A DNA stretch of 64,000 bases from positions 1-64,000 of the forward strand of contig CALKBI010000015.1 in assembly GCA_937990185.1 (NCBI GenBank). The letters are read 5' to 3'. Each line of letters begins with the position of its first letter. Positions within the stretch are counted from its first letter, which is position 1. Origin of the DNA: an uncultured Neomegalonema sp. GTDB taxonomy: Bacteria; Pseudomonadota; Alphaproteobacteria; Rhodobacterales; Rhodobacteraceae. Below, in pieces: positions 27,597 to 36,206 of the stretch. The position numbers were made by a program, and so were the translations under genes. The notes under the pieces were generated by a model. The model did no database searches. It was not told the origin of the DNA and saw only the letters and a list, made by a program, of their open reading frames with translations.

Positions 27597-28683
27597 TCCG
27601 GAGGTAAGGTTCTAACGCACCTTCAAGGACCGATTCCGGGCCGAGGCCAACGTAAGTTGCCAAGTCCGGATCGAGTCTGATTTTGGATCGGATATGGTCA
27701 ACGATCATTGGATCTGTTTCATCCAACTCCGCCAAACTTTCCAAATCCATTGCTGTGCGGGCTTTCAATCCGGCGGGCGTGTCCTCTGCCATCAACTGCA
27801 GAACACGGCCCGAAGCGATAGTGAAAGTCAGCGATTCCATCTCTAATCCAAAACGGAAATAGAGGTGCTTGAGAAACATCTGGTCATGCTCGATTAACTC
27901 AAGGCAGACGCCGATGACTTCGGGGTGATGGTCAGCAAAAATCCGGCGGTTCGTTTCTTTTAAATCCTTTCGGATTTGGATGAGCTTTTTATTGAGTTCA
28001 TTCTTTTCGCTGCGCAATTTTCGTTCTGCAGAAGTCCCGAAGATACGCCGGTAAAGCGCGGTCACCGGACGCAATAACCAATATTTTGCACTGCGCTCCG
28101 CTAACAATCCTTTGAGCCGCACGCGCTTAATCTCAAAGTCTCGCTCCAGCGTAATACGCTCGCGTTCGATTTTCGCTGTCGCTTCTTCCAACTCGGTATG
28201 CAGCCCGCGATGCAGCTCTCGCATCTCCGCATCAATACGGTCCAAGTCGCGAAAACCACGTTCAGCCGTCCGGAAAGTCTGAACAAAAATCGGCTCGAAA
28301 AACTGCACTGTCACACGCAGGCTGACAGCGGATGGACCATTGAACTTGGCTTGCACGAGGTTGACCAGCTCGCGATAGGTTCGCATCCGATCCGCAACAT
28401 GGCCGGTGAAGCGGTTGAACTCTTCCCAGTTCTGAGGCGGATGAAGTTTTGGCAACAACTTCGAGTCAGCAAATTTTTGCGCGAACTTGTCTTCCAGAAT
28501 TTTTCCGGCCATGCGGCTGACCGGAACCGTCACGAGGCCAATGCCCTTGCCCTGCACAAACAGAAGCATGAACAGCCATTTTAAGAACCAGAAGATCGCC
28601 GCCAGCATGACGCCGCCGGTCAGCCAGACTGACAGGCTAAGTTCGCGAAGTGTTTCCCAGAATGACAGATCTTCAACGGGCAA
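27373..28683 (-). CDS. Conserved membrane-anchored coiled-coil protein, unknown
   Basis: A 436-residue protein: one N-terminal transmembrane segment (about residues 18-42, rich in Trp/Leu/Phe), then helices with strong coiled-coil character (about residues 145-260, many Glu/Arg/Lys heptads), and an acidic C-terminus. No catalytic motif or known domain was recognised. It could tether something to the inner membrane. Upstream in the minus direction lies fabI, but the gap (108 bases) suggests its own promoter. Confidence 0.7.
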   Translation of the reverse strand: MPVEDLSFWETLRELSLSVWLTGGVMLAAIFWFLKWLFMLLFVQGKGIGLVTVPVSRMAGKILEDKFAQKFADSKLLPKLHPPQNWEEFNRFTGHVADRMRTYRELVNLVQAKFNGPSAVSLRVTVQFFEPIFVQTFRTAERGFRDLDRIDAEMRELHRGLHTELEEATAKIERERITLERDFEIKRVRLKGLLAERSAKYWLLRPVTALYRRIFGTSAERKLRSEKNELNKKLIQIRKDLKETNRRIFADHHPEVIGVCLELIEHDQMFLKHLYFRFGLEMESLTFTIASGRVLQLMAEDTPAGLKARTAMDLESLAELDETDPMIVDHIRSKIRLDPDLATYVGLGPESVLEGALEPYLRIKLLLGKLDLKGYTPHWVAHLPPPAEFGRAQAEYDHFSHQLAWLKRVPPGLTVAENGLVSFADDPLAADLEAAE

Positions 28684-28791
28684 AGCGGCTCCTTTCGTTT
28701 GCTACGGTTTACGAGCAGTCATACCCAAGCATAGCGAAAAGCGTGAATCGTTGCACGGCTTTCGATTGCCGTTGATGCACATGGCTGGAGC

Positions 28792-29577
28792 TTAAAGATT
28801 TTCCTCCGCGACCATGCCCATCGCGTGATACCCGCAATCGACATAAATCGTTTCTCCACTGGTCGCGCCGCCAAGATCGGACAAGAGATACAGCGCCGCA
28901 CCGCCGACTTCAGCGAGTGTCGCTGTTCGTTTCAGAGGTGCATTATCAGCGTTGAATTTATAGACCTTGCGCGCTGACCCGACAGCCGACCCCGCAAGCG
29001 TCCGCATCGGGCCGGGAGATACCGCATTGACCCGAATGTTTTGTGGGCCGAGATCAGCGGCGAGGTATCTCACACTTGCCTCCAGCGCCGCTTTTGCCAC
29101 GCCCATCACATTATAGTTCGGGAGAACACGTTCAGCGCCCAGATATGTCAGCGTGATAATCGATCCGCCATCTTTCATCAGCGGGATGCATCTGCGCGAC
29201 AAATCGGTGAGAGAATAGCAAGATATGTCCATCGTATTCAGAAAGTTCTCGCGAGACGTATCTGAATATCGCCCCTTCAGCTCTTCCTTCGCGGAATAGG
29301 CAATCGCATGAACGAGGAAATCAATTTTGCCCCATTCGCGCTCAAGAGTCTCAAACACGGTATCGAGGCTCTCGGGGTTTTGCACATCGGCAGGAATAAC
29401 AATGTTAGAGCCAACCGATTCAGCGAGAGGCTGAACCCGTTTTCCAAAAGCATCACCTTGGAAAGTGAAAGCCATCTCCGCGCCATGCTCGGCCAGCGTC
29501 GACGCGATACCCCATGCAATTGAGTGATCGTTCGCGACGCCCATTACGAGGCCGCGCTTGCCGCTCATAATGCCCAT
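28792..29577 (-). CDS. fabI: Enoyl-[acyl-carrier-protein] reductase (NADH)
   Basis: A 261-residue FabI: GLVMGVANDHSIAWGIA cofactor loop, and the catalytic Tyr-x6-Lys in YNVMGVAK, with the FabI-typical SYLGAERV-like segment (TYLGAERVLPNY). It performs the last reduction of fatty-acid elongation and is the target of triclosan-type inhibitors. The start could be ATG 29577 or 29568; the former is 4 bases after the fabB stop. Confidence 0.95.
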   Translation of the reverse strand: MGIMSGKRGLVMGVANDHSIAWGIASTLAEHGAEMAFTFQGDAFGKRVQPLAESVGSNIVIPADVQNPESLDTVFETLEREWGKIDFLVHAIAYSAKEELKGRYSDTSRENFLNTMDISCYSLTDLSRRCIPLMKDGGSIITLTYLGAERVLPNYNVMGVAKAALEASVRYLAADLGPQNIRVNAVSPGPMRTLAGSAVGSARKVYKFNADNAPLKRTATLAEVGGAALYLLSDLGGATSGETIYVDCGYHAMGMVAEENL

Positions 29578-29581
29578 GATA

Positions 29582-30799
29582 TTAAACTTTCCCGAAAACA
29601 AGCGTGGCATTCGTGCCACCAAAACCGAAGCTGTTGCTCATGGTTACATCGACCCCGCTTTGCTTGTGTGTGCGAACGATTGGGATGTCTGCAAAGTCGG
29701 GATCAACTTCATCAATATGCGCTGAGGCGGCTTTGAACCCGTGCTGCATCATGAGCAAGCAGTAGATTGCTTCTTGAACACCTGTTGCCCCGAGTGAGTG
29801 GCCGGTCAGCGATTTAGTCGAACTGAGGTCGGGAATGTCATCGCCAAAGGTATCGCGCATCGCCTGCATCTCACGGGCATCGCCGACGGGTGTCGAAGTT
29901 CCGTGCGTGTTGATGTAATCAATTTTGCGATCACCGATTGAACTCATCGCGAGGTTCATGCAGCGAACCGCGCCCTCGCCGGAGGGCTGCACCATATCGA
30001 AGCCATCCGAATTTGCGCCATAGCCGATAAGCTCGCCGTAGATTTTTGCACCCCGCGCTTTGGCGTGTTCATATTCTTCCAGCACGACTGTTCCGGCCCC
30101 GCCCGCGATGACAAAGCCATCACGGTTCTTATCGTAAGCGCGGCTTGCTGTGGTCGGTGTGGTCTCGTTGAAGTTAGAAGACAGCGCACCCATAGCGTCA
30201 AACAGGCAAGTGAGCGACCAGTGCAATTCTTCACCGCCGCCTGCGAAGACGATATCTTGCTTGCCAAATTGGATCAGCTCCGCGCCGTGCCCGATGCAAT
30301 GGGCAGAAGTCGAGCAAGCTGACGTCATAGAATAATTGACGCCTTTGATTTTGAAAGGCGTCGCAAGCGTTGCTGAGTTCGTCGATGACATGCAGCGCGG
30401 CACATAGAAAGGACCGATACGCTTAGGCGTTCCGTTTTTACGAACGATGTCGATGGCGGCAAGTTGATTGGCGACCGATGGTCCGCCCGAGCCGGTGACG
30501 AGGCCGGAACGCACATTGCTGACATCGCTGTCTTCCAGCCCGGAATCGTCAATCGCGTTTTGCATGGCGATATAGTTCCATGCCGCGCCTTCGCCCATAA
30601 AGCGGCGCGTTCGTTTATCGACGAGCGCTTCGATGTCGATCTCAGGCCGGGCTGCGACCCGGCTGCGAAAGCCATGCTCCGCTTGCTCTTCTGAGAACGT
30701 AATTCCAGAGGTACTGTTTTTCAGCGATGCTGCGACTGTATCCGCATCATTGCCGATAGGAGAAACGATCCCAATTCCAGTGACGACGACCCGGCGCAT
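29582..30799 (-). CDS. fabB: Beta-ketoacyl-ACP synthase I
   Basis: A 405-residue KAS with active-site C162 ([12 protein letters not shown]) and the two histidines in [11 protein letters not shown] and [10 protein letters not shown]. Its place between fabA and fabI defines FabB, which elongates unsaturated intermediates made by FabA. Start ATG 30799; 35 bases after fabA. Confidence 0.95.
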   Translation of the reverse strand: MRRVVVTGIGIVSPIGNDADTVAASLKNSTSGITFSEEQAEHGFRSRVAARPEIDIEALVDKRTRRFMGEGAAWNYIAMQNAIDDSGLEDSDVSNVRSGLVTGSGGPSVANQLAAIDIVRKNGTPKRIGPFYVPRCMSSTNSATLATPFKIKGVNYSMTSACSTSAHCIGHGAELIQFGKQDIVFAGGGEELHWSLTCLFDAMGALSSNFNETTPTTASRAYDKNRDGFVIAGGAGTVVLEEYEHAKARGAKIYGELIGYGANSDGFDMVQPSGEGAVRCMNLAMSSIGDRKIDYINTHGTSTPVGDAREMQAMRDTFGDDIPDLSSTKSLTGHSLGATGVQEAIYCLLMMQHGFKAASAHIDEVDPDFADIPIVRTHKQSGVDVTMSNSFGFGGTNATLVFGKV

Positions 30800-30834
30800 G
30801 GCAAATCTTTCTGTTAAAATGTGTGGTTCCGCAT

Positions 30835-31350
30835 TTAGGCGGCGTCGGCTCCAAAGAGTCCGACTTTCATATCTTTCGTCACGTAGGCGACTTCGCCATC
30901 AACTTCCATTGTGCCATCAGACACACCTAGCTTAAGGCGGCGATCCATCACTCTTTTTACATCGACGGTATAGCGGACGAGTTTTGCTTCCGGTGTGACC
31001 ATTGCGGAAAATTTGACCTCGCCAACGCCCAAGGCACGGCCCCGACCCTCCATTCCCTTCCAGCCAAGGAAGAAACCGGTCAGTTGCCATAATGCATCCA
31101 GCCCAAGGCAACCGGGCATGACCGGATCACCGAGAAAATGACATTTGAAAAACCATAGATCAGGCTTCACATCGAGTTCGGCGATGACTTGCCCATTCCC
31201 ATGCGCCCCGCCTTCATCTGCGATATGGGTAATGCGATCAAACATCAGCATAGGCGGGGCGGGCAGTTGCGCATTGCCTTCGCCAAAAAGTTCGCCGCGT
31301 CCGCAAGTTAGCAGGCCCTCGTAATCGTAGCTGTTTGGCCGGTCAGTCAT
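30835..31350 (-). CDS. fabA: 3-hydroxydecanoyl-ACP dehydratase/isomerase
   Basis: A 171-residue hot-dog enzyme; H71 ([14 protein letters not shown]) and D85 are the catalytic pair. It makes trans-2 and cis-3-decenoyl-ACP, the branch point to unsaturated fatty acids. First gene of the fabABI operon. irr lies about 1.1 kb upstream, as in other alphaproteobacteria, with the DUF3616 gene between them. Confidence 0.95.
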   Translation of the reverse strand: MTDRPNSYDYEGLLTCGRGELFGEGNAQLPAPPMLMFDRITHIADEGGAHGNGQVIAELDVKPDLWFFKCHFLGDPVMPGCLGLDALWQLTGFFLGWKGMEGRGRALGVGEVKFSAMVTPEAKLVRYTVDVKRVMDRRLKLGVSDGTMEVDGEVAYVTKDMKVGLFGADAA

Positions 31351-31502
31351 TAAAATTCCCCGTTAGCGGTCTGGTGTGTGACACTGGGACGCGCCGACAT
31401 CGAAATAATCCGTAGCATTGCCGTGATGTAGCGCGCAAGACAACGTGACGTTCGGCCCTGTGCAAGAGGTATCGGTGATGCAGGCTTGCCGCGTATGCGA
31501 CT

Positions 31503-32399
31503 TCAGAACTTGTCGATTGCCAGTTCAAACGGTGTCCCGTTGCGAGAGCTATCCATAAAAATCAATACGTTATATGCACTATCGCTTTCACTCAGGATTA
31601 AAATACCTTCCGGTTTCCCTTTTCCTTTTGTTGGGATTTTTGCGAGTGTTTTTGGTCTGGTGCTACCGGATTTCCACAACGCTACGGTGTAGTCTCGGGG
31701 TAACGTATTCACAGGGCCGGTAAGAATCAGGATGCCATCCTCCACGCTCGCCATGTCTCTGATGCCGATGCGTTGGCCAAGCGACAGCACATGAATTTTC
31801 GGATCGAGCACGTCATCGGAAAACAGCGCCACCGCAGAGGTCTCGAGAATAAAAGCCTCTCCGGCAACTGAAGGTCCGCGAAAACCAAAAAACAGCCGGT
31901 CCTCTTTGACCGCAAGACCTTCGATATTCGCACCATTTTTGTCGAGGCGTTTCCCGGCGTATTTGCCGAGATGAGGCGCGTTCTCTATGGCTTCGCGAAG
32001 ACGCTTAGATGCTGTGATTTCGTCTCCATCAAGGCGGAAAACCTGGAAAGTAGCAGGGCGGTCTTTTCCTTTTTTGCGCGATAATCCATGCGAGCCGGTA
32101 ATGTAGAACTGGCCATCACCATACGCGATAGCCTCCGCATCAATTTCCTCGCCTTTATCCGCTAATTTGATGCGGTCGCCGGGCGTTAGGCGGTGATTGT
32201 TTAGGGTAAATTCTTGTGCGAAATGGGTTTCGTCATTGATCACAATGCAACGGGATGGGCCGCAAGCTGCGCCGCTTATGTCATTTCGCGCCTTCTTGCC
32301 GCGGAAGTCTGGCTCCACACGCCATGCCTCTGCCGCCTGACTAACGAGCGTAGGTATTGAAAATAAAGCAAAAATTATAATTAAGAATGTGGATTTCAT
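31503..32399 (-). CDS. DUF3616 exported protein
   Basis: A 298-residue protein with a signal peptide (residues 1-22) and the DUF3616 pattern: EAIAYGDGQFYITGSHG, LDKNGANIEGLAV, FFGFRGPS, SLGQRIGIRDMA, DGILILTGP and KPEGIL. The family folds as a beta-propeller-like domain; function unknown. It lies divergent to irr, with about 80 bases between them, so it may be under iron control (inference). Confidence 0.8.
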   Translation of the reverse strand: MKSTFLIIIFALFSIPTLVSQAAEAWRVEPDFRGKKARNDISGAACGPSRCIVINDETHFAQEFTLNNHRLTPGDRIKLADKGEEIDAEAIAYGDGQFYITGSHGLSRKKGKDRPATFQVFRLDGDEITASKRLREAIENAPHLGKYAGKRLDKNGANIEGLAVKEDRLFFGFRGPSVAGEAFILETSAVALFSDDVLDPKIHVLSLGQRIGIRDMASVEDGILILTGPVNTLPRDYTVALWKSGSTRPKTLAKIPTKGKGKPEGILILSESDSAYNVLIFMDSSRNGTPFELAIDKF

Positions 32400-32482
32400 G
32401 GTTCAACCTTAGCATAGCCCCCTGAGGTAACGAATACCGGCCTTCTCTTGCTCGTTGGCATGATCCGCGCTAGACAAGGTAT

Positions 32483-32908
32483 ATGACATTAACGACTTCG
32501 ATTTCCGACCCTAAAGAGGCTGGGCGCTGGCTTGCGAGAGCGGGACTGCGCCCGACGCGGCAACGAACAGCGCTTGCTTCGTTATTGGTCGAGGGCGGCA
32601 ACCGGCATCTAACAGCCGAAGCGCTCTATGCCGAGGCGCAGAGCGCCGGAGCTGATGTGTCTTTGGCGACAGTTTATAATGCTCTTAAAGCATTCACAGA
32701 TGCGGGCCTCCTGCGCGAAGTAAACATCGAAGCGGGACGCGTCTACTATGATACCCGCGTCGATGAGCACCCCCATTTCTACTTTGAAGATGATGGTTCG
32801 ATTGCCGATGCGCCGGTTGGCTCCGTGAAAATCGCTGAATTGCCCGATGTGCCGGAAGGGTGCGAGATTGCGACGGTTGATGTGGTTATTCGTCTGCGCC
32901 GACGGTAA
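32483..32908 (+). CDS. irr: Iron response regulator Irr (Fur family)
   Basis: A 141-residue Fur-family protein: N-terminal winged helix (RPTRQRTALASLL, HLTAEALYAEAQ, LATVYNALKAF) and a C-terminal domain with DEHPHFYFED (residues 94-103), the counterpart of the Irr HHHFF segment. Irr senses heme and controls iron and heme genes in alphaproteobacteria. The heme-regulatory motif GCPW of Bradyrhizobium Irr is absent, as in many family members. Proximity to the fabA operon is a conserved alphaproteobacterial arrangement. Confidence 0.88.
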   Translation: MTLTTSISDPKEAGRWLARAGLRPTRQRTALASLLVEGGNRHLTAEALYAEAQSAGADVSLATVYNALKAFTDAGLLREVNIEAGRVYYDTRVDEHPHFYFEDDGSIADAPVGSVKIAELPDVPEGCEIATVDVVIRLRRR

Positions 32909-32972
32909 CAAGGCACGAAAAACCTTCTCCCGACAATGAATTGCGGGGAGGCGTTATCTTCATAATCAAAAT

Positions 32973-33704
32973 CTAGGTTCGATCCGGCGGGCGCGGCTCT
33001 TGCCGAACGAGACAATGGCAATCCCACAAAATTTCATCGACAATGTGGATGTACTTTCGTCGGTATCCCGGCGGAAGGCCCATGCGCAGCGGCGGAACGC
33101 TTTTTGGACCGGGCGCAGCGGCTTTGCGCTTGGCGACCTCACGAACATAGCGCTTCGCTTGTTTAGGCATGTCTTCGAGCGCCAGCTTTAACGCCAAAAG
33201 GCGACGGCAGAGTGCAGTTGCCGAAACGTCGTCGTCCGGCGTCAAAACCGCTTTGGGTTCAGACCAGATAATGAAATCAGGTGCGCCATCGAACCCCGCA
33301 ATCCGAACTTGAATCTGAGGGTCCGTTGAGCCGCTTGGCTTAGGCTTTCGGTGCGGTTTCCGGCGGTTCGGGTGTAGTTCATGGAAATATTTGCGCGGAT
33401 CAATCAAACAAAACTGAGGCGCACGTGGCCCACGCTTTTTGCGGGACCCTTTATTGCCGGGCTTTCGCACCGCAGGCTTCACATACTCTGGCAAATCCAA
33501 ATGCCGCGCCACCATCGCAGCAATCCGCCGCGTAGCCGATTCAGCAGGGCGCAAAATCAACAATATCGCATTACGAACATGCCTTGGCAGTCTCTCAATA
33601 ACGCTATCATCCGAATTCATTCCTGCTGACAAGAACAACCCCGCCACAACCCGCAACAGCGCGAGGCGGTAGTTCTCAGTCATGCGGTCAAGGCTCCAGG
33701 TCAT
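32973..33704 (-). CDS. Conserved unknown protein, basic
   Basis: A 243-residue soluble protein with an N-terminal helical part (residues 1-70), a very basic linker (KPGNKGSRKKRGPRAP, then RRKPHRKPKPSG) and a C-terminal domain (PPGYRRKYIHIVDEILWDCH). No known motif. ATG 33704 was chosen; the longer frame has no ribosome site. It converges with irr (65 bases). Confidence 0.65.
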   Translation of the reverse strand: MTWSLDRMTENYRLALLRVVAGLFLSAGMNSDDSVIERLPRHVRNAILLILRPAESATRRIAAMVARHLDLPEYVKPAVRKPGNKGSRKKRGPRAPQFCLIDPRKYFHELHPNRRKPHRKPKPSGSTDPQIQVRIAGFDGAPDFIIWSEPKAVLTPDDDVSATALCRRLLALKLALEDMPKQAKRYVREVAKRKAAAPGPKSVPPLRMGLPPGYRRKYIHIVDEILWDCHCLVRQEPRPPDRT

Positions 33705-33931
33705 AGTGTTTTCCGTTGAAGAGAATTGGAACATAATAAGAATATCCAGCAAAGCAAGAAAAAGTTCTACTTATGTTCTTGTGCGGTCAGAATTCTAATA
33801 TTCGGTTTTTGGTGGTGCGTGCGTTGTCACCAAACTGTGTCGTATTAAGGCAAGTTGGTCTGTGTCGTTCTTGGCGGCAACCTCTGGTGTAAGTCTCTGT
33901 AAAGTATGAAGTAAAAATTAATGCCTTGAAA

Positions 33932-33955
33932 AACTGTCTAATTATTTAGACAGTT
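33932..33955 (+). promoter_or_regulatory. PpsR/CrtJ operator 1
   Basis: A perfect 10-bp inverted repeat (AACTGTCTAA and TTAGACAGTT with TTAT between) containing TGT-N12-ACA at 33935-33952, the consensus of the PpsR/CrtJ repressor of photosynthesis genes. Confidence 0.85.
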
Positions 33956-33960
33956 GTAAA

Positions 33961-33978
33961 TGTCAAAAATATATGACA
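33961..33978 (+). promoter_or_regulatory. PpsR/CrtJ operator 2
   Basis: TGTCAAAAATATATGACA, again TGT-N12-ACA with partial symmetry. Its centre is 26 bases from the first site, the tandem spacing typical for cooperative PpsR binding. Aerobic and light repression of the puc operon is expected. Confidence 0.82.
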
Positions 33979-34100
33979 GTGTGCCATTCTGTCGCAGGCT
34001 TTTTGAGATTCGTTTTTGATCTCGTGGATGCCGAACATGGGGTCCGAAGTCGGCGGTAATTGTTGGGAATCTTCACCGACGCCAATTTAGGAGATGACGC

Positions 34101-34265
34101 ATGAGCGACACTGCTGACGATCCAGACAAAGTCTGGCCAACCGGTCTTACGCTGAGTGAAGCGGAAGAAGTTCACAGCTATCTGATTGACGGAACCCGCG
34201 TCTTCGGTGGCATTGCCTTACTCGCACACATTCTCGTTGCGGCAACGACGCCGTGGCTGGGATAG
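34101..34265 (+). CDS. pucB: Light-harvesting complex 2 beta polypeptide
   Basis: A 54-residue single-span antenna protein. [20 protein letters not shown] has the conserved EExH (H25) and H43 (LAHILVA) binds B850-class bacteriochlorophyll; the end TPWLG matches the usual TPWLH. A strong ribosome site (AGGAG, 34089-34093) precedes the ATG. It is 9 bases upstream of pucA, as in other puc operons. Confidence 0.95.
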   Translation: MSDTADDPDKVWPTGLTLSEAEEVHSYLIDGTRVFGGIALLAHILVAATTPWLG

Positions 34266-34274
34266 GGGGACACA

Positions 34275-34574
34275 ATGAACAACGCAAAAATGTGGTTGGT
34301 TGTTAAGCCAACAGTTGGTGTTCCGCTGTTTCTCGGCGCGGTAGCTGTCGGTTCCTTCGCGGTTCACGTCGCTGTTCTCAGCAACACGACATGGGTGTCT
34401 GACTTCCTGTCGGGTAATGAGATGGCTGCGGTTACGAGCGAAGGGTCATACCTTGCAAGTGCACCTGCAGCGGGCGAGCGTATCACTGTAACCTTGCCTG
34501 ATGGCCGGACAGCGGTTGCAGTAATCGAAGAGGCTTCGACAATTGTTGCCTCAAGCACTGTCAGTTCAGATTGA
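34275..34574 (+). CDS. pucA: Light-harvesting complex 2 alpha polypeptide
   Basis: The 99-residue protein aligns without gaps to LH2 alpha over its first 45 residues: MNNAKMWLVV, P12, H31 (bacteriochlorophyll ligand), and SNTTW (36-40). Positions 44 and 45 are Phe and Leu, not Tyr and Trp; these are the residues seen in B800-820 (LH3) complexes. A 50-residue Ala/Ser/Val-rich extension follows, longer than the usual 10 residues. Long alpha C-termini are known from Rhodovulum-type LH2. GGGGGA precedes the start. Confidence 0.95.
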   Translation: MNNAKMWLVVKPTVGVPLFLGAVAVGSFAVHVAVLSNTTWVSDFLSGNEMAAVTSEGSYLASAPAAGERITVTLPDGRTAVAVIEEASTIVASSTVSSD

Positions 34575-34586
34575 CAGGTAATAAAA

Positions 34587-34617
34587 CGACCTGATCGTTC
34601 TGGTGGCGGTCGGGTCG
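34587..34617 (+). other. Intercistronic hairpin after pucA
   Basis: CGACCTGATCG pairs with CGGTCGGGTCG, 11 bp including two G-T pairs, loop of 9 bases. No T-run follows, so this is more likely an mRNA-stabilising hairpin that favours pucBA over pucC, as known for puc and puf operons. Confidence 0.6.
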
Positions 34618-34670
34618 AAGACGCTGCGGGCTGGCTTTGAAGGCAAGGTCACAGTGTAATCACAACAGCT

Positions 34671-34694
34671 CACGCCTTAAGTTTATAAGGCGTG
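34671..34694 (+). other. Second hairpin before pucC
   Basis: CACGCCTTA (34671-34679) pairs perfectly with TAAGGCGTG (34686-34694). It stands just before the pucC ribosome site (GAGG at 34704) and may lower its translation or mark a processing site. Confidence 0.55.
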
Positions 34695-34716
34695 GCAGAC
34701 CGCGAGGCATTTTGCT

Positions 34717-36159
34717 TTGTTGAACAATTATCGTCGCTATGCGCTCGGAAAGCTTTCGCGGATAGGTCCGAAGTACCTGCCGTTTGCCGATGTCGCAACG
34801 ACCGATGTTCCTTTATCGCGGTTGCTAAGGCTCTCTCTTTTTCAAGTCACTGTTGGTATGGCGCTGGTGCTGCTGGTCGGTACGTTAAATCGTGTGATGA
34901 TCGTTGAGTTATCGGTCCCGGCAACGTTGGTCGGGGTCATGCTTGCACTCCCGATTATTTTTGCACCGTTTCGTGTCCTTATCGGCTTTCGATCCGATAC
35001 GCATGTCTCCGCGCTAGGCTGGCGGCGCGTTCCTTTCATCTGGAAAGGGACAATGCTGCAATTCGGCGGCTTTGCGATTATGCCTTTCGCTTTGCTGGTT
35101 CTGTCTGGTTACGGCGAAGCGGTTGATGCCCCGCGCTGGTTAGGGCTGTCTTCTGCGGCGCTGGCGTTTTTATTGGTCGGCGCAGGTTTGCACACTGTGC
35201 AGACAACGGGACTGGCATTGGCAACGGATCTGGTCGACACGGAAGACCAACCAAAAGTCGTTGGCTTGATGTATGTCGCGCTGCTGCTTGGCATGATTGC
35301 CAGTGCTTTGATTTTCGGCGCTCTCTTGGAAAATTACACGCCGGGTCGCTTGATACAGGTTATTCAAGGATCTGCCGTTGTCACCGTCGCGTTGAATCTC
35401 ACCGCGATCTGGAAGCAAGAAGCACGCGACCGCCAGCGGGCGCAATCTAAAGCGCCTAAAGCAAATTTCGACGAATCCTGGCGCGCTTTTGCACGGAACG
35501 CAGGTGCTCTGCGTTTGCTCGTAATCATTGGCCTTGGCACAGCAGGTTTTGGCATGGCCGATGTCCTGATCGAGCCGTATGGCGGACAAGCGCTTGGCAT
35601 GAGCGTCGCCGGAACGACGAAACTGACGGCGGTGATGGCTTTTGGCGGTTTGATAGGCTTTGGCCTTGCGTCAAAAATTCTCAGTCAAAAAGATGGATGC
35701 CCGTCTAGCGTCGCCAATATGGGTGCGATTATTGGCATCCCCGCTTTTCTGGCGATTATCGCCACGCTGTCCTTTCCCCGTGTTGAGTTGTTCGTGCTGG
35801 CCACATTGTTTTTGGGCCTCGGCGCGGGTCTTTTCGGGCATGGAACGTTGACGGCGACGATGCGCGCGGCTCCGAAAGAACAAGTCGGCCTCGCCCTCGG
35901 AACGTGGGGCGCAGTACAAGCGACGGCTGCGGGCTTGGCTATCGCGATTGGCGGGATCATGCGCGACCTTATCACAGGATGGTCGGCGGCGGGTCAGGTG
36001 AACCCGGCAAGCGCATACCTTCCGGTTTTTGTTTTCGAGATTATTTTGCTGGCGCTTGCCTGTTTTGTGCTTGTGCCCATGATGCGTCAGCGCGGCCAAG
36101 CTCGAAAATCATCTGCACCGGCCTATGTACAGACTGAAGCGTCTTTTGAAACACGCTAG
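34717..36159 (+). CDS. pucC: PucC-type antenna assembly protein (BCD family)
   Basis: A 480-residue, 12-span MFS-like protein of the PucC/LhaA/BCH2 family: VELSVPATLVGVMLALPI, FRVLIGFRSDTH, GWRRVPFIWKGTMLQFGG, VQTTGLALATDLV and LGLGAGLFGHGTL are all typical. It is needed to assemble LH2. The start is TTG at 34717, supported by GAGG with 9-base spacing. The cluster order pucB-A-C matches the purple-bacterial operon. Confidence 0.93.
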   Translation: MLNNYRRYALGKLSRIGPKYLPFADVATTDVPLSRLLRLSLFQVTVGMALVLLVGTLNRVMIVELSVPATLVGVMLALPIIFAPFRVLIGFRSDTHVSALGWRRVPFIWKGTMLQFGGFAIMPFALLVLSGYGEAVDAPRWLGLSSAALAFLLVGAGLHTVQTTGLALATDLVDTEDQPKVVGLMYVALLLGMIASALIFGALLENYTPGRLIQVIQGSAVVTVALNLTAIWKQEARDRQRAQSKAPKANFDESWRAFARNAGALRLLVIIGLGTAGFGMADVLIEPYGGQALGMSVAGTTKLTAVMAFGGLIGFGLASKILSQKDGCPSSVANMGAIIGIPAFLAIIATLSFPRVELFVLATLFLGLGAGLFGHGTLTATMRAAPKEQVGLALGTWGAVQATAAGLAIAIGGIMRDLITGWSAAGQVNPASAYLPVFVFEIILLALACFVLVPMMRQRGQARKSSAPAYVQTEASFETR

Positions 36160-36206
36160 ACTAATTTGCGATTTTCGCATGACGGATTTGAGAGTGGAGG
36201 AACGAT

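Larger units (their letters stand above)
33705..34100. promoter_or_regulatory. puc upstream region
   Basis: About 400 bases, A+T-rich, between the unknown basic gene and pucB. It holds the two PpsR-type operators listed separately. No convincing -35/-10 pair could be assigned. Confidence 0.6.
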
